Origin: an uncultured Microcaldota archaeon
GTDB taxonomy: Archaea > Micrarchaeota > Micrarchaeia > Anstonellales > J096
Reading direction: 5' to 3'
Length of the DNA: 40,032 nt
Assembly: GCA_938083015.1 (NCBI GenBank)
Contig: CALKCX010000007.1
Coordinates: 1 to 40,032, forward strand
In this document: positions 25,301-35,261 of the stretch, piece after piece
How the letters are laid out: each line of letters starts with the position of its first letter
How positions within the stretch are numbered: the stretch's first letter is position 1
The notes under the pieces: model-generated
The model's database searches: none
Told to the model about the DNA's origin: nothing
Seen by the model: only the letters and a program-made list of their open reading frames with translations
Translations under genes and position numbers: made by a program

Positions 25301-25630
25301 GTGAACAGCATAGAAGAAACTATAGATAGATTAAATACATTGCAAGAAAAGTTAAAAACTATGGAAAAAGAATACGAGTTAAAGAAGATGTCAATGGATA
25401 AAGAGTATAAAGAAGAGATAAATAAGATAAGATTAGAAATCGATAAAGAGATAGAACAAAGGAAAATCGAGATAGATCATAAATTGGATATTAAATACAA
25501 TAATATAGCTCAGAATACAATAATGTATTATGAATCTATAAATTTTAAAGAAATAGACCCCTCGCAGATAGCAGATCTTATGTTATCTTTATTCAAGAGG
25601 GAGTTAGATGAAATCAGAAAAAATATATAG
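25301..25630 (+). CDS. atpH: A-type ATP synthase subunit H (peripheral stalk)
   Basis: 109 residues, nearly all coiled coil, rich in Glu and Lys: the expected form of subunit H (also called G), which pairs with subunit E in the peripheral stalks holding the catalytic head. The start is placed at GTG 25301 because longer in-frame options begin inside the tRNA gene and a TATA-like box fits this GTG. It is the first gene of the ATPase operon and its end overlaps AtpI by 23 bases. Family assignment rests on position and composition more than on motifs. Confidence 0.82.
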   Translation: MNSIEETIDRLNTLQEKLKTMEKEYELKKMSMDKEYKEEINKIRLEIDKEIEQRKIEIDHKLDIKYNNIAQNTIMYYESINFKEIDPSQIADLMLSLFKRELDEIRKNI

Positions 25631-27314
25631 ATTAGCTATATTTTTCGTAGAACATATAAAAGATAAATTAATAGCAAAATTACATGAATTAGGAATAGTT
25701 GAAATTAAAGAAGCTGTTATCAATACAAGATTTGACCCATCTCATGATCTTTCTTTACTTAGTAACCTTGATTATGAATTACAGACAATCAAACCTGGTA
25801 ATAAAATATTAGATAGTATTGATTACAATTATGTATTACAAAAAGCTAAAAGATTAAGAGAATTGTATAAAAATGCAAAATTATTAAACGATGAAAAGAA
25901 AAGATTATTAGATAATATTCAAGATTCAGAACTTGTAATGAGTTATATAAATTACGATAAATTACCAGAAGGATATAAATTGATAGCTTTTCAGATAGAT
26001 GAAAAGGATCTTAAAGATAAGAAGAATTGGGAAGTATATAGATTGCCTGATAATAAGCTTATAGTATTTATTCTAACTGAAACTGGACAAAAAGTAGAAT
26101 TACCTGATAAAGCCGAGATACTATATGTACCTAATAGTAAAGAAGAGCTAATGCAGATGAGAAATAGAATAAAAGAGATAAATAAGGAAATAATAAGTAT
26201 AAACGATGAAATAGAAAAAATAGAATCTGACGAATATCTTCAAGATGTTAAATTCTCAATTATGGTATACTTAGAAAGAGAGAATGTTGCAAAATTAATT
26301 GGTAAAGGAGAGGGATATGGACTAATAGAATGTTACATACCTGAGAAAAATCTTAGCTTATTAGATGAAATAAAACGAGAATTTAATGATGATATTTATA
26401 TTATATATGAAAAATTAGAAGATTCACCTGTAGTTTACATTAATAATCCTGATTATGTAAAACCTATAGAACCAGTTTCCTATTCTTTTGGAGGCATACC
26501 TAATTACAAAGATATAGATCCAAGTTTACTATATTATCTTCTATTTCCAATAATGTTCGGTTTTATAGTAGGTGATGTTATATATGGAATAATAATAATG
26601 ATATTGGCCAAATACGTGGAAAGTAGATTTAAGCAAGGAATATTTAATGGAATGGCCAAGTTATGGTTTATGGGGGGCGTATGGAGTATTATCTTTGGAA
26701 TTATATTCAATGAATTCGCTGGATTTGAATTATTAGGATTTACTTTATTTCACAGAGGAGATCATGTTATAGAATATCTTGGTTTCTCATTGATAATCGG
26801 GTATATTCATTTAACATTAGCTTATATATTGAATATTAAAAAACATATAAAGCATCTTGATCATGTATTACCATCAATAGCATGGTTAATCCTATTAAAT
26901 GTTTTAGCTTTATACTTATTAGGTATTTTCTCAGAATGGTTTTACATTGTTATAATCATAGCTATATTAATATTGTATAAAGAAGAGGGAATACTTGGAA
27001 TTATCGAATTGCCTAGTATACTTTCAAATCTTATCTCTTATGTTAGATTGGCAATTCTAGGAATAGTAGGTGTAATATTAGCTAGTCTTATCAATAGATT
27101 ATTCTTACCAGATCTATTTTCATTGATATTCTTTATAGTATTTCATCTATTACACATATTATTAGTTATACTCGAAGGATCTATTCAGGCAGGCAGGCTT
27201 AATATTGTAGAATTTAGATCTAAATTCTTTGAAGGAGGGGGAAGATTTTTAAACGTATTTTCAATAAATAAAGTCAAAGGTGAACAAAGATGGCAGAACA
27301 GACAACTGGATTAA
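25608..27314 (+). CDS. atpI: A-type ATP synthase subunit I (stator/membrane subunit a)
   Basis: 568 residues; homologues are often about 650. The N-terminal half (to about 300) is cytoplasmic with coiled-coil segments and anchors the peripheral stalks. The C-terminal half has about seven to eight membrane helices starting near FPIMFGFIVGDVIYG and including LISYVRLAILGIVGV, where the conserved Arg of the ion half-channels lies. The protein forms the ion path against the K ring. It overlaps AtpH upstream and AtpK downstream (25 bases). Confidence 0.95.
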   Translation: MKSEKIYRLAIFFVEHIKDKLIAKLHELGIVEIKEAVINTRFDPSHDLSLLSNLDYELQTIKPGNKILDSIDYNYVLQKAKRLRELYKNAKLLNDEKKRLLDNIQDSELVMSYINYDKLPEGYKLIAFQIDEKDLKDKKNWEVYRLPDNKLIVFILTETGQKVELPDKAEILYVPNSKEELMQMRNRIKEINKEIISINDEIEKIESDEYLQDVKFSIMVYLERENVAKLIGKGEGYGLIECYIPEKNLSLLDEIKREFNDDIYIIYEKLEDSPVVYINNPDYVKPIEPVSYSFGGIPNYKDIDPSLLYYLLFPIMFGFIVGDVIYGIIIMILAKYVESRFKQGIFNGMAKLWFMGGVWSIIFGIIFNEFAGFELLGFTLFHRGDHVIEYLGFSLIIGYIHLTLAYILNIKKHIKHLDHVLPSIAWLILLNVLALYLLGIFSEWFYIVIIIAILILYKEEGILGIIELPSILSNLISYVRLAILGIVGVILASLINRLFLPDLFSLIFFIVFHLLHILLVILEGSIQAGRLNIVEFRSKFFEGGGRFLNVFSINKVKGEQRWQNRQLD

Positions 27315-27541
27315 TTATGGCAGGATCTGATGCAGGTATGTTGGCCATAGGTGCAGGTTTAGCAGTTGGACTAGCAGCTATAGCTGCAGGTTATTCTCAA
27401 GCTAAGATTGGATCTGCTTTTGCAGCTACTTTAGCAGAAAGACCTGAACTTAAAGGAGATATGCTATTATATATAGTAATTCCTGAAACTATATTGTTAT
27501 TAGGATTCGTGATCTCATTCCTAATATTACAAAGATTGTAA
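27290..27541 (+). CDS. atpK: A-type ATP synthase subunit K (rotor ring, c subunit)
   Basis: 83 residues with two membrane helices, the single-hairpin form. The ion-binding carboxylate is Glu66 in IVIPETILL of helix 2; the polar loop is ERPELKGD. Helix 1 carries Gln37 in GYSQAKIG, spaced 29 residues before Glu66 as in archaeal c subunits with GIGQG. Gln in helix 1 plus Glu-Thr in helix 2 is the pattern associated with sodium binding, so a sodium-coupled or mixed enzyme is possible; this is inference. AAAGGTG precedes the ATG. The stop shares a base with the start of AtpE. Confidence 0.95.
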   Translation: MAEQTTGLIMAGSDAGMLAIGAGLAVGLAAIAAGYSQAKIGSAFAATLAERPELKGDMLLYIVIPETILLLGFVISFLILQRL

Positions 27542-28023
27542 TGATAGATGATCAAATATTAAATAAAAAACGAGAAGAATTAGAATTAGATTTAGAGAAT
27601 TATAAAGTAAAATTAGAATTTGAAAAACAGAAACTAATAGAAAATTGGAAGAAAGAGAAAGAAGACGTTTTATTAAAATTTGAAAGACAATTAATAGAAA
27701 AGAAAGAAGAAGAGATTAGAAATTTAAAAAATAAACTAGAAAGAGAATTGAATGAGAGAAAAAAAGAGTTTATTGAAAAGCAGATAGATAGAATATTAGA
27801 ATATATGAAAGATAACTATTCGGCACAACTTAGAGATATAATTTTAAATCTTGATTATGAAGAAATTATAGTTCCCGAGTATTTAAATATAGAAGGAGCT
27901 AAAAAAGATGCTAAGATCAAATTTGGTTTTATATACAGACCTATAGGTAAAAGCTATTATGTAAACATGGATATGAGAAGGATATTATATAAATATATAG
28001 ATAAACTATTAGATCAAATATGA
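27541..28023 (+). CDS. atpE: A-type ATP synthase subunit E (peripheral stalk)
   Basis: 160 residues, shorter than the usual 190-200. A long charged coiled coil (about 5-85) is followed by a small globular C-terminal domain containing LNLDYEEIIVPEYL, the layout of subunit E. It pairs with H to make the peripheral stalks. The start codon overlaps the AtpK stop by one base and the end overlaps AtpC by 4 bases. Confidence 0.88.
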   Translation: MIDDQILNKKREELELDLENYKVKLEFEKQKLIENWKKEKEDVLLKFERQLIEKKEEEIRNLKNKLERELNERKKEFIEKQIDRILEYMKDNYSAQLRDIILNLDYEEIIVPEYLNIEGAKKDAKIKFGFIYRPIGKSYYVNMDMRRILYKYIDKLLDQI

Positions 28024-28844
28024 ATTCTATTGAATACTTAAATGCCTATCTTAGTTCAATAAGATCTGGTTTTTTAAATGATTCTTTTCTTCAAGAGATA
28101 TCTAAAGCAGAATCTATATCTACAATATACGAGATGTTGAAAAAAACCCATTATCGAGATTACATGGATTATAGAGATAGTATAAAATTGACGATAGAAA
28201 AAGCTCTATTCAAAAGATTTAACGATGTAATTAATAGAATTCGAAAGCATATAAGCTTAGATAAACTAATATACATGATAGCTGAATATGAATCAAAAAA
28301 CATTCTTATAATGTTAGATGAAAAATACAGAAAAATAGAGCATCCGAAGATAGTATCATTTCTGGATAATAAAGAATATCTAATCAAAGAATATAGACGA
28401 ATAAACAATGTTATCGGATTTTTAAAGATTACGACATTTGGAAGATATGTAAAAATAGATCAAGTAAAAGATTTTACGAATATATCCGAATCTATAGATA
28501 GATTTGTAATAGAAGCTAAGTATAAAATAGCAGGGATGTTTGAAGAACTTAGAGATGTTGTCAAAATAGAATTGGCAAATAGGTTATATCTTATAGAGAA
28601 ATACATAGGAAAGAGAATAATGAATTACTCAGAATCTTTGGTATTAAGAGAGATAAAGATAGAAGAAGATCTCTTTATAGCAGAGCAGAAATTAAACGAA
28701 ATTATATATGAAAAATATAAAAAAGTATATCCGAGAACGTGGATGAGTATGAGCAAAGCTTATATAATATTAAAACTTCTAGATAGAGAAAGAAGATATA
28801 TAAATAGGGTGATCAATCGTGAAGATTGGAGTATTAGGAGATAA
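28020..28844 (+). CDS. atpC: A-type ATP synthase subunit C (rotor cap)
   Basis: 274 residues, all helical, somewhat shorter than typical (about 350). It has the repeating three-helix layout of subunit C (V-type d), which caps the K ring and links it to the central stalk, with the family-like opening YLNAYLSSIRSGFLND and a KTHYRDYM segment resembling the T-x-Y motif. It overlaps AtpE upstream by 4 bases and AtpF downstream by 26 bases. Position in the operon supports the assignment. Confidence 0.88.
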   Translation: MNSIEYLNAYLSSIRSGFLNDSFLQEISKAESISTIYEMLKKTHYRDYMDYRDSIKLTIEKALFKRFNDVINRIRKHISLDKLIYMIAEYESKNILIMLDEKYRKIEHPKIVSFLDNKEYLIKEYRRINNVIGFLKITTFGRYVKIDQVKDFTNISESIDRFVIEAKYKIAGMFEELRDVVKIELANRLYLIEKYIGKRIMNYSESLVLREIKIEEDLFIAEQKLNEIIYEKYKKVYPRTWMSMSKAYIILKLLDRERRYINRVINREDWSIRR

Positions 28845-29106
28845 AGATTTTTGCATAGGTTTTTATATAGCAGGTTTAGTAGATATAAATATAGTAAACG
28901 ATAATCAAGAATTCAATCAGAAACTTAAAGAATTATTGATGGATGAAAACATGGGGTTATTAATAATAGATGATAAATTTGATATCGATAAAGAAGTACG
29001 TAAATTCTATATAAATAAATCAAAAGCAATAATAGTTTATTTAAATGAAATTGATCAAATTAAAAAAGAACTAAAAGATGCTCTTGGAATAGAGGTGTTG
29101 AGATGA
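28819..29106 (+). CDS. atpF: A-type ATP synthase subunit F (central stalk)
   Basis: 95 residues. The Rossmann-like start MKIGVLGDKDFCIGFYIAGL and the strand MGLLIIDDKF match subunit F, the regulatory part of the central stalk. The start is GTG at 28819, with AGGGTGAT about 8 bases before it. It overlaps AtpC by 26 bases and AtpA by 4. Confidence 0.92.
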   Translation: MKIGVLGDKDFCIGFYIAGLVDINIVNDNQEFNQKLKELLMDENMGLLIIDDKFDIDKEVRKFYINKSKAIIVYLNEIDQIKKELKDALGIEVLR

Positions 29107-30806
29107 TGAAAGGTAGAATTGTTAAAATCTCCGGACCTGTAGTTGTAGCAGAGATGGATGCTTCTATGTATGAAATAGTAAGAGTAGGAGAAGAGAGATT
29201 AATAGGTGAGGTAATAGAAATTAGGGGAAATAAAGCTATAATACAAGTTTATGAAGATACAGTAGGTCTAAAAGTCGGAGAACCTGTTGAAAGGACATTT
29301 CAACCTCTCTCTGTAGAACTTGGTCCTGGATTACTTGGATCAATATTCGATGGACTAGAGAGACCATTAGATAGAATATATGAAAGTACGAAAAGCGTAT
29401 TTATAAGAAGAGGTATAGATGTATCTTCTCTAAATAGAGAGAAGAAATGGGTATTTGAAAAAACCCATTCTGGTAATAAAGTAAAAGTCGGCGATATATT
29501 AGGGTATGTGCAGGAAACTCCTTCAATAAAACATTATATATTGTCTCCGTATACAGGTGAAATAGATTTAAAAGATGGAGAATACAAAGTAGATGAACCT
29601 ATAGGTCATGTTAAAACATCAGAAGGAATTAAAGATTTGTATTTAATGCAGAGATGGCCAGTTAGAATACCTAGACCTGTAAAAGAGAAATACCCTACTG
29701 AAACTCCTCTTATAACAGGTATAAGAATAATCGATAGTCTTTTCCCCATAGCTAAAGGTGGAATTGTAGCAATACCTGGTCCTTTTGGATCTGGAAAAAC
29801 AGTTACGCAGCAAAGTTTAGCAAAATATTCTGATGCTGATATTGTCGTATATATAGGTTGTGGAGAAAGAGGAAATGAGATGACAGAAGTATTAGTAGAA
29901 TTTCCTCATCTTAAAGATCCAAAAACAGGAAATGCTCTTATGAATAGAACTGTATTAATTGCCAATACCTCAAATATGCCTGTAGCTGCAAGAGAAGCAA
30001 GTATATATGTAGGTGTTACTATAGCAGAATACTTTAGAGATATGGGGTATGATGTTGCATTAATGGCCGATTCTACAAGTAGATGGGCAGAAGCTTTACG
30101 TGAGATTTCTGGAAGATTAGAGGAAATGCCTGGTGAAGAAGGATATCCATCGTATTTATCTAAGAAAATAGCTGAATTCTATGAAAGAGCAGGTAGAGTA
30201 AAGACATTGGCAAATAAAGATGGAAGTATTACTATCATAGGTGCAGTATCCCCCCCAGGAGGAGATCTATCAGAACCAGTTTCTCAGAATACTCTTAGAG
30301 TAGTAAAAGGTTTCTTAGCTCTAGATGCATCTCTTGCCCAGAGAAGACATTTCCCATCGATAAACTGGCTTAGAAGTTATTCTTTATACAAAAACGTAGT
30401 TTATGAATACTATAAAAATAATATAGATCAAGAGTTTCCTAAGAATCTATCCTTGATATCTAGTATATTACAGAGAGAAGCTGAATTACAAGAGATTGTG
30501 CAATTAGTTGGTCCTGATGCTTTGCCTGAAAAAGAGCAATTTATACTATTAATAGGTAAGATGATAAGAGAAGATTTCTTACAACAAAATGCCTTTGATG
30601 AAATAGATGCCTATTCTAGTTTAGAAAAACAAGCATTGATGGTCAAAGTAATAGTTAATTATTATAACAAAGGTATTATGTTATTAGAACAAGGTAGAAG
30701 CTTATCAGAACTTAGATCTAATCAGATTACAGAAAGTATAGCTAGGATGAAATTCGCAAATATAGATGATATTAAAAAGATACTTAATATGATAGAGGTG
30801 TTTTAA
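29103..30806 (+). CDS. atpA: A-type ATP synthase catalytic subunit A
   Basis: 567 residues. This subunit carries the catalytic nucleotide sites of the A3B3 head. The P-loop is GPFGSGKT (226-233), followed by [13 protein letters not shown], the [19 protein letters not shown] segment and the non-homologous insertion typical of A subunits. No intein interrupts the P-loop, although this is a frequent intein site in archaea. Two consecutive ATGs at 29103 and 29106 are possible starts; GAGGTG at 29092-29097 fits the second slightly better. Confidence 0.97.
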   Translation: MMKGRIVKISGPVVVAEMDASMYEIVRVGEERLIGEVIEIRGNKAIIQVYEDTVGLKVGEPVERTFQPLSVELGPGLLGSIFDGLERPLDRIYESTKSVFIRRGIDVSSLNREKKWVFEKTHSGNKVKVGDILGYVQETPSIKHYILSPYTGEIDLKDGEYKVDEPIGHVKTSEGIKDLYLMQRWPVRIPRPVKEKYPTETPLITGIRIIDSLFPIAKGGIVAIPGPFGSGKTVTQQSLAKYSDADIVVYIGCGERGNEMTEVLVEFPHLKDPKTGNALMNRTVLIANTSNMPVAAREASIYVGVTIAEYFRDMGYDVALMADSTSRWAEALREISGRLEEMPGEEGYPSYLSKKIAEFYERAGRVKTLANKDGSITIIGAVSPPGGDLSEPVSQNTLRVVKGFLALDASLAQRRHFPSINWLRSYSLYKNVVYEYYKNNIDQEFPKNLSLISSILQREAELQEIVQLVGPDALPEKEQFILLIGKMIREDFLQQNAFDEIDAYSSLEKQALMVKVIVNYYNKGIMLLEQGRSLSELRSNQITESIARMKFANIDDIKKILNMIEVF

Positions 30807-30807
30807 T

Positions 30808-32175
30808 ATGATAGAATATAGATCTACTCAAGATATTACCGGGCCTCTTATGTTTGTAAAAGTAGAACATCCAGTTAGATATGGAGAAATAGTCGAAATA
30901 ACTAAAGAAAATGGAGAAAAAGTGAAAGGACAAGTATTAGAGGCCAGAAGCAATATAGCTGTAATTCAAGTATTCGGAAGTACGATAAATTTGAATAGAA
31001 ATGCTACAATAGCTTTTACAGGCGAACCTATGCTATTTGGAGTTAGTGACGAAGTATTGGGAAAGACGTTTGATGGTTTTGGTAGACCTTTAGATGGAAG
31101 TATAATACGGGCAGAATTAAAATTAAATGTAAATGGAGAACCTATAAATCCATTCTCTAGAAGACCTCCAAATGATTTTATAGAAACAGGAATATCTACA
31201 ATAGATGTGATGAATACACTTGTAAGAGGACAGAAATTACCAATATTCTCAGGTGCAGGATTGCCTCATAATGATCTTGCTGCTCAAATAGCTAGACAGG
31301 CCAATGTTAAAGGAGAAAACTTTGCAGTAGTATTTGCTGCAGTAGGTATTACATATGATGAAGCATTTTTCTTTAGAAAAGATTTTGAAAGAACAGGTGC
31401 AATAGATAGAAGCGTATTGTTTTTAAACTTAGCAAATGATCCTGCTATAGAAAGATTGTTAACACCTAGATTAGCATTAACAGTTGCTGAATATCTTGCT
31501 TTTTACAAAGATATGCACGTATTGGTCATAATAACAGATATGACTAATTATGCTGAAGCTTTACGTGAGATATCTGGAGCAAGAAGAGAGATTCCAGGTA
31601 GAAGAGGATACCCTGGTTATATGTATACGGATTTTGCAACTATATATGAAAGAGCTGGAATAGTAGTAGGTAAAAAAGGTAGTGTTACTCAAATACCAAT
31701 ACTTACTATGCCTAGTGATGATAGAACACACCCTATTCCTGATTTGACAGGTTATATAACAGAAGGTCAGATAGTTATTAGTAGAGAATTAAATAGAAAA
31801 AATCTATACCCTGCTATAGATCCATTACCAAGTTTAAGTAGATTGATGAACAATGGTATAGGAAAGAATAAGACTAGAGAAGATCATAAGAATGTTAGTA
31901 ATCAATTATATGCTGCTTATGCAAATGGTAGAGATTTAAGGGCATTGGCATCTGTTGTAGGAGAAGATTCATTGACAGAAAATGATAGAAAATATTTAAA
32001 ATTTGCAGATTTATTTGAGAATAGGTTTATAGCACAGGGAAAGAATGAGAGAAGAGATATAGAGAAAAGTCTAGAGTTAGGATGGGAATTGTTATCTATA
32101 TTACCTGAATCTGAATTGAAAAAAGTTAAACCTGAAGAAATTGAGAGGTATTTAAGAAAATATGTCAAGGGATGA
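30808..32175 (+). CDS. atpB: A-type ATP synthase subunit B
   Basis: 455 residues of the non-catalytic, nucleotide-binding B subunit. It has [18 protein letters not shown] in place of a true P-loop, then [35 protein letters not shown], all characteristic of B. GAGGTG lies just before the ATG, only one base after the AtpA stop. The end overlaps AtpD by 14 bases. Confidence 0.97.
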   Translation: MIEYRSTQDITGPLMFVKVEHPVRYGEIVEITKENGEKVKGQVLEARSNIAVIQVFGSTINLNRNATIAFTGEPMLFGVSDEVLGKTFDGFGRPLDGSIIRAELKLNVNGEPINPFSRRPPNDFIETGISTIDVMNTLVRGQKLPIFSGAGLPHNDLAAQIARQANVKGENFAVVFAAVGITYDEAFFFRKDFERTGAIDRSVLFLNLANDPAIERLLTPRLALTVAEYLAFYKDMHVLVIITDMTNYAEALREISGARREIPGRRGYPGYMYTDFATIYERAGIVVGKKGSVTQIPILTMPSDDRTHPIPDLTGYITEGQIVISRELNRKNLYPAIDPLPSLSRLMNNGIGKNKTREDHKNVSNQLYAAYANGRDLRALASVVGEDSLTENDRKYLKFADLFENRFIAQGKNERRDIEKSLELGWELLSILPESELKKVKPEEIERYLRKYVKG

Positions 32176-32791
32176 AATACAATATACGAGAATGGAATTA
32201 TTAAGATTGAAAAACAGATTAAACTTAGCTAAGAAAGGATATTCTCTTCTTAAGAGAAAACTAGATGTTTTAATATCTCAATTATTTGAATTGATGAAAC
32301 GATTTAAAGAGAAATATGCACAAATAGATGAATTAGTAAGTTTGAATAGAAAATTATCAAGATTAGTATCAGAAGAATTCACCTATGCTGAGTTAGATGC
32401 AATAGCAAATTATAACCGATTAGAATATAGATTAGATATAAGATATAGGAATATCATGGGGGTAAAAATACCTAAGATGATCTATGAGAAGAAAGATAAA
32501 GAATTTTATTATCCATTTCTTAGATCTATATCTTTAGGAGAATTAAGTATAAAAAGTCGAAGATTATTAGACATAATAATAGATACGGCAGAGATAACAG
32601 CAGGTCTAAAGTATATTTTAAAAGAGATTAAAAAGACTAAGATAAGAGTAAATTCTTTACAATATGTTGTCATACCTAAAATAGAGAGAGATATTGAGCA
32701 GATAAGACAGAAACTTGAAGAAATGGAAAGAGAAAACTTTGTAAAGCTGAAAAGTGTGAAAAAAGATGAAGAACGAGAAAATCTATGTTAG
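32162..32791 (+). CDS. atpD: A-type ATP synthase subunit D (central shaft)
   Basis: 209 residues, with two long antiparallel helices (about 5-75 and 125-200) forming the coiled-coil shaft that turns in the A3B3 head. The opening [25 protein letters not shown] is diagnostic of subunit D. It overlaps AtpB upstream by 14 bases and the glycosyltransferase gene downstream by 26 bases, so the operon continues into non-ATPase genes. Confidence 0.95.
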   Translation: MSRDEIQYTRMELLRLKNRLNLAKKGYSLLKRKLDVLISQLFELMKRFKEKYAQIDELVSLNRKLSRLVSEEFTYAELDAIANYNRLEYRLDIRYRNIMGVKIPKMIYEKKDKEFYYPFLRSISLGELSIKSRRLLDIIIDTAEITAGLKYILKEIKKTKIRVNSLQYVVIPKIERDIEQIRQKLEEMERENFVKLKSVKKDEERENLC

Positions 32792-34070
32792 ACTTTTTCT
32801 ATTCGCCATAGTATTAGCTATAGTATTAATTATATTATTTAACATAGCTAAACCTGTTAGATATGTATTAGCAGTAATCTCATTTTTTATAGTATTTATA
32901 CTTAGCTTTGTATTCATATACAAACTTATCTCTGCCCAAGATACAGTTTTAAGAGATTCAAAGAAAAGTTACGATAAGTATATAAGTTTTGTAATACCTG
33001 TCTATAATGAAGGAGATGATCTAAGACTATGTTTAGATTCTATAGAAAACATAGAATATCCTAAAGATAAATATGAAATAATCGTAGTAGACGATGGATC
33101 GAATAATCCAATAACAGCTCAAATATTGGAAGAATATTCTAAAAAATATTCTAATATAAAGATTATTAGAAAAGATAATGGTGGAGCAGCATCAGCTAGG
33201 AATTTAGGTATAATTAACTCGAATGGTGAAATTATAATTACAATAGATTCTGATAGCATAATAGATAAAGATGCTCCTGCTAAACTTGTATCTTATTTTG
33301 ACGATCCCCAAGTAGCAGCAGTAACAGGTAGTGTAAGAGTATTAAATCCAGATAGACCATTGACTAAATGGCAATCAATAGAATACGATATAATACTCGT
33401 ATATAGACGTATACTAGAGGTATTCGATAGTATATATGTGACTCCTGGTGGATTAAGTGCTTTTAGAAAAGAAGCTATTATGAAAGTAGGGTTATTCGAT
33501 ACCAATAGTCTTACAGAAGATCAAGAAATAGCTTTAAAATTGCAAAAGGCCGGTTATAAAATAATGGCAACTTTAGATGCCTTTGCTTACACTCGTGTTC
33601 CAGATAGTTTAAATAAACTTGTAAAACAAAGAGTAAGATGGATAAGAGGTGGAATATGGAATAGGTTAAAGCATAGAGATTTACTTAATCCAAAATGGGG
33701 CAATTTATTTATATTTGGATACGTTACAGATTTGATATTTTTTATACCATTTATAACATTTTTCTTAACAATATTCTTATTTATAATAGACAATTATATA
33801 TGGTTCTTTCGTTTAGGTCCAGAGGTAATGTTTTTATCCATAGATCATTTTCTCATATCTACATTGGTATTTTGGATTATACTATTACCATGGCAGATAT
33901 TCATGATAAACGTACTTAGAGAAAAAGCTAATGAGCAAAAAGTTAAGATAAAGGAAATATTCGATTTCATAGGATTTATGATAATATTTGGATGGGCATG
34001 GTTTTTAGTATGGGCGTTTGTAATTTACAAAGAACTTACAGTACAAGGCAATAGGTGGGAAACTAGATGA
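32766..34070 (+). CDS. Processive family-2 glycosyltransferase (membrane polysaccharide synthase type)
   Basis: 434 residues. Two N-terminal membrane helices (about 8-27 and 31-54) precede a GT-A domain with VVDDGS (107-112), DSDS (161-164, the metal/UDP site), TED (250-252) and QRVRW (288-292). Three or more helices follow. This set defines hyaluronan-, chitin- or cellulose-synthase-like enzymes that polymerise and extrude beta-linked glycans from nucleotide sugars; dolichol-type transferases usually lack the QxxRW motif. The product is unknown. It is embedded in the ATPase operon, overlapping AtpD by 26 bases and the thioredoxin-like gene by 4, so its expression is tied to energy metabolism genes. 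Confidence 0.9.
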   Translation: MKNEKIYVRLFLFAIVLAIVLIILFNIAKPVRYVLAVISFFIVFILSFVFIYKLISAQDTVLRDSKKSYDKYISFVIPVYNEGDDLRLCLDSIENIEYPKDKYEIIVVDDGSNNPITAQILEEYSKKYSNIKIIRKDNGGAASARNLGIINSNGEIIITIDSDSIIDKDAPAKLVSYFDDPQVAAVTGSVRVLNPDRPLTKWQSIEYDIILVYRRILEVFDSIYVTPGGLSAFRKEAIMKVGLFDTNSLTEDQEIALKLQKAGYKIMATLDAFAYTRVPDSLNKLVKQRVRWIRGGIWNRLKHRDLLNPKWGNLFIFGYVTDLIFFIPFITFFLTIFLFIIDNYIWFFRLGPEVMFLSIDHFLISTLVFWIILLPWQIFMINVLREKANEQKVKIKEIFDFIGFMIIFGWAWFLVWAFVIYKELTVQGNRWETR

Positions 34071-34714
34071 GACCTATAGATACGTTAAGTTTTTACATGG
34101 CAACCGTAATAGTATTTCTCGTATTCATAGCTGGTCTTATGATAGGGTGGGTACACACAAAGATGTTAAACGATGATACTACTGAAAGATTAAACGACTT
34201 AAGTTCAAAATTAGGATTATTACAGGCCTTAGCAAACAACGAAGAATTCTGTTCATTGTTTAACTATCTCTTTCCTAAATTAGAAGAAAGTAGTTGGAAA
34301 TTAGGTCAAAGAATAGAATACTTAGAGAATCAAAATAGGGTAAATGATGCATTGAAGAATTTATATTTTGAATACCAATATAGAGATTATCTAATATTAA
34401 AAACAGGAGTGGAAAAATGCAATATATCCGCCGATTACATAATTTACTTCTATTACAATAACATATCTTCTCCATGTGAACAATGCTATTATCAAGGTTT
34501 TGAGCTGTCTGAAGTAAGATCAAGATTAAAGGCCAAAAATAAAGTAATTAGAATATATTCATTTGATGGTAAATTAGACGGACTAGGTAAATACTTGGCA
34601 AATATATATAATATAACAGAATACCCTACAATAATATATAAAAATAAAAAACTAATAGGTCTTATTAAGGCCGATGTAATGATAAACATAATAGAAAATG
34701 AGCTTCAAAACTAA
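34067..34714 (+). CDS. Membrane-anchored thioredoxin-like protein
   Basis: 215 residues. An N-terminal helix (about 9-29) anchors the protein; a helical linker follows, then a thioredoxin-like domain with CEQC (Cys137, Cys140) after the strand ADYIIYFYYN, and a cis-Pro loop EYPTII (Pro187). Cys62 and Cys118 are additional. The domain probably faces outward and could oxidise or isomerise disulfides of surface proteins. It overlaps the glycosyltransferase gene by 4 bases (ATGA) and tyw3 by 17. The fold call is by motif and order. Confidence 0.78.
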   Translation: MRPIDTLSFYMATVIVFLVFIAGLMIGWVHTKMLNDDTTERLNDLSSKLGLLQALANNEEFCSLFNYLFPKLEESSWKLGQRIEYLENQNRVNDALKNLYFEYQYRDYLILKTGVEKCNISADYIIYFYYNNISSPCEQCYYQGFELSEVRSRLKAKNKVIRIYSFDGKLDGLGKYLANIYNITEYPTIIYKNKKLIGLIKADVMINIIENELQN

Positions 34715-35261
34715 GAAAGAAGCTACTTTGAATAAATTAAAATATTATTTGGAAAACGATGAAATAGATAGACCTATAATTGAACTTCTTAAAGATTTAA
34801 ACAGTATAGATAAACTGTTTACAACCTCAAGCTGTTCTGGTAGAATTTTAGTATTAATAGATAGAGGTAAAAAGATAGATAGCGAAAAATATCTTACATT
34901 TCACGATTATATATCTTTTTCTGATATAGAGAATATACCAAGAGCTAAGAATGTATGGCTTAGAGTAGAACCTTTTATATTACATATAATTGCCCAAGAT
35001 CAAGAGATGGCCGAGACTATAATAAAATTAGCTAGATCGGTAGGTATAAAAAGAGGAGGAATGTCTAAAGTCAGAGTAGGTTATATGATTGAGATAATTG
35101 GAAATGTGCATTTTGCCGCACCGACCAATAAATTGATAATCGATGAAGAATTAGTCGGAATATTAAATAATCTTATGAGAAGGAATTTTAGAATGCTTGA
35201 AAAATTTCATCTATCTGTTAAGGAATTGATAGATAAGATTGACCATACTGGCAACGATTGA
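34698..35261 (+). CDS. taw3: tRNA wybutosine-synthesis protein Tyw3 (Taw3)
   Basis: 187 residues of the Tyw3 family, which N-methylates the tricyclic wyosine-type base at position 37 of tRNA-Phe. The N-terminal TTSSCSGR motif (42-49), the WLRVEPFILHI strand and the GGMSKVRVGYMIEI segment are conserved in the family. The length is normal. It ends the long ATPase transcript. Its last 51 bases overlap the end of the convergent surface-protein gene, one of the longest overlaps in the window. Confidence 0.93.
   Translation: MSFKTKKEATLNKLKYYLENDEIDRPIIELLKDLNSIDKLFTTSSCSGRILVLIDRGKKIDSEKYLTFHDYISFSDIENIPRAKNVWLRVEPFILHIIAQDQEMAETIIKLARSVGIKRGGMSKVRVGYMIEIIGNVHFAAPTNKLIIDEELVGILNNLMRRNFRMLEKFHLSVKELIDKIDHTGND

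Noticed and set aside
29103-30806. Intein in the catalytic ATPase subunit
   Set aside because: The P-loop region reads continuously, with no Cys/Ser-flanked insertion; the length is normal.
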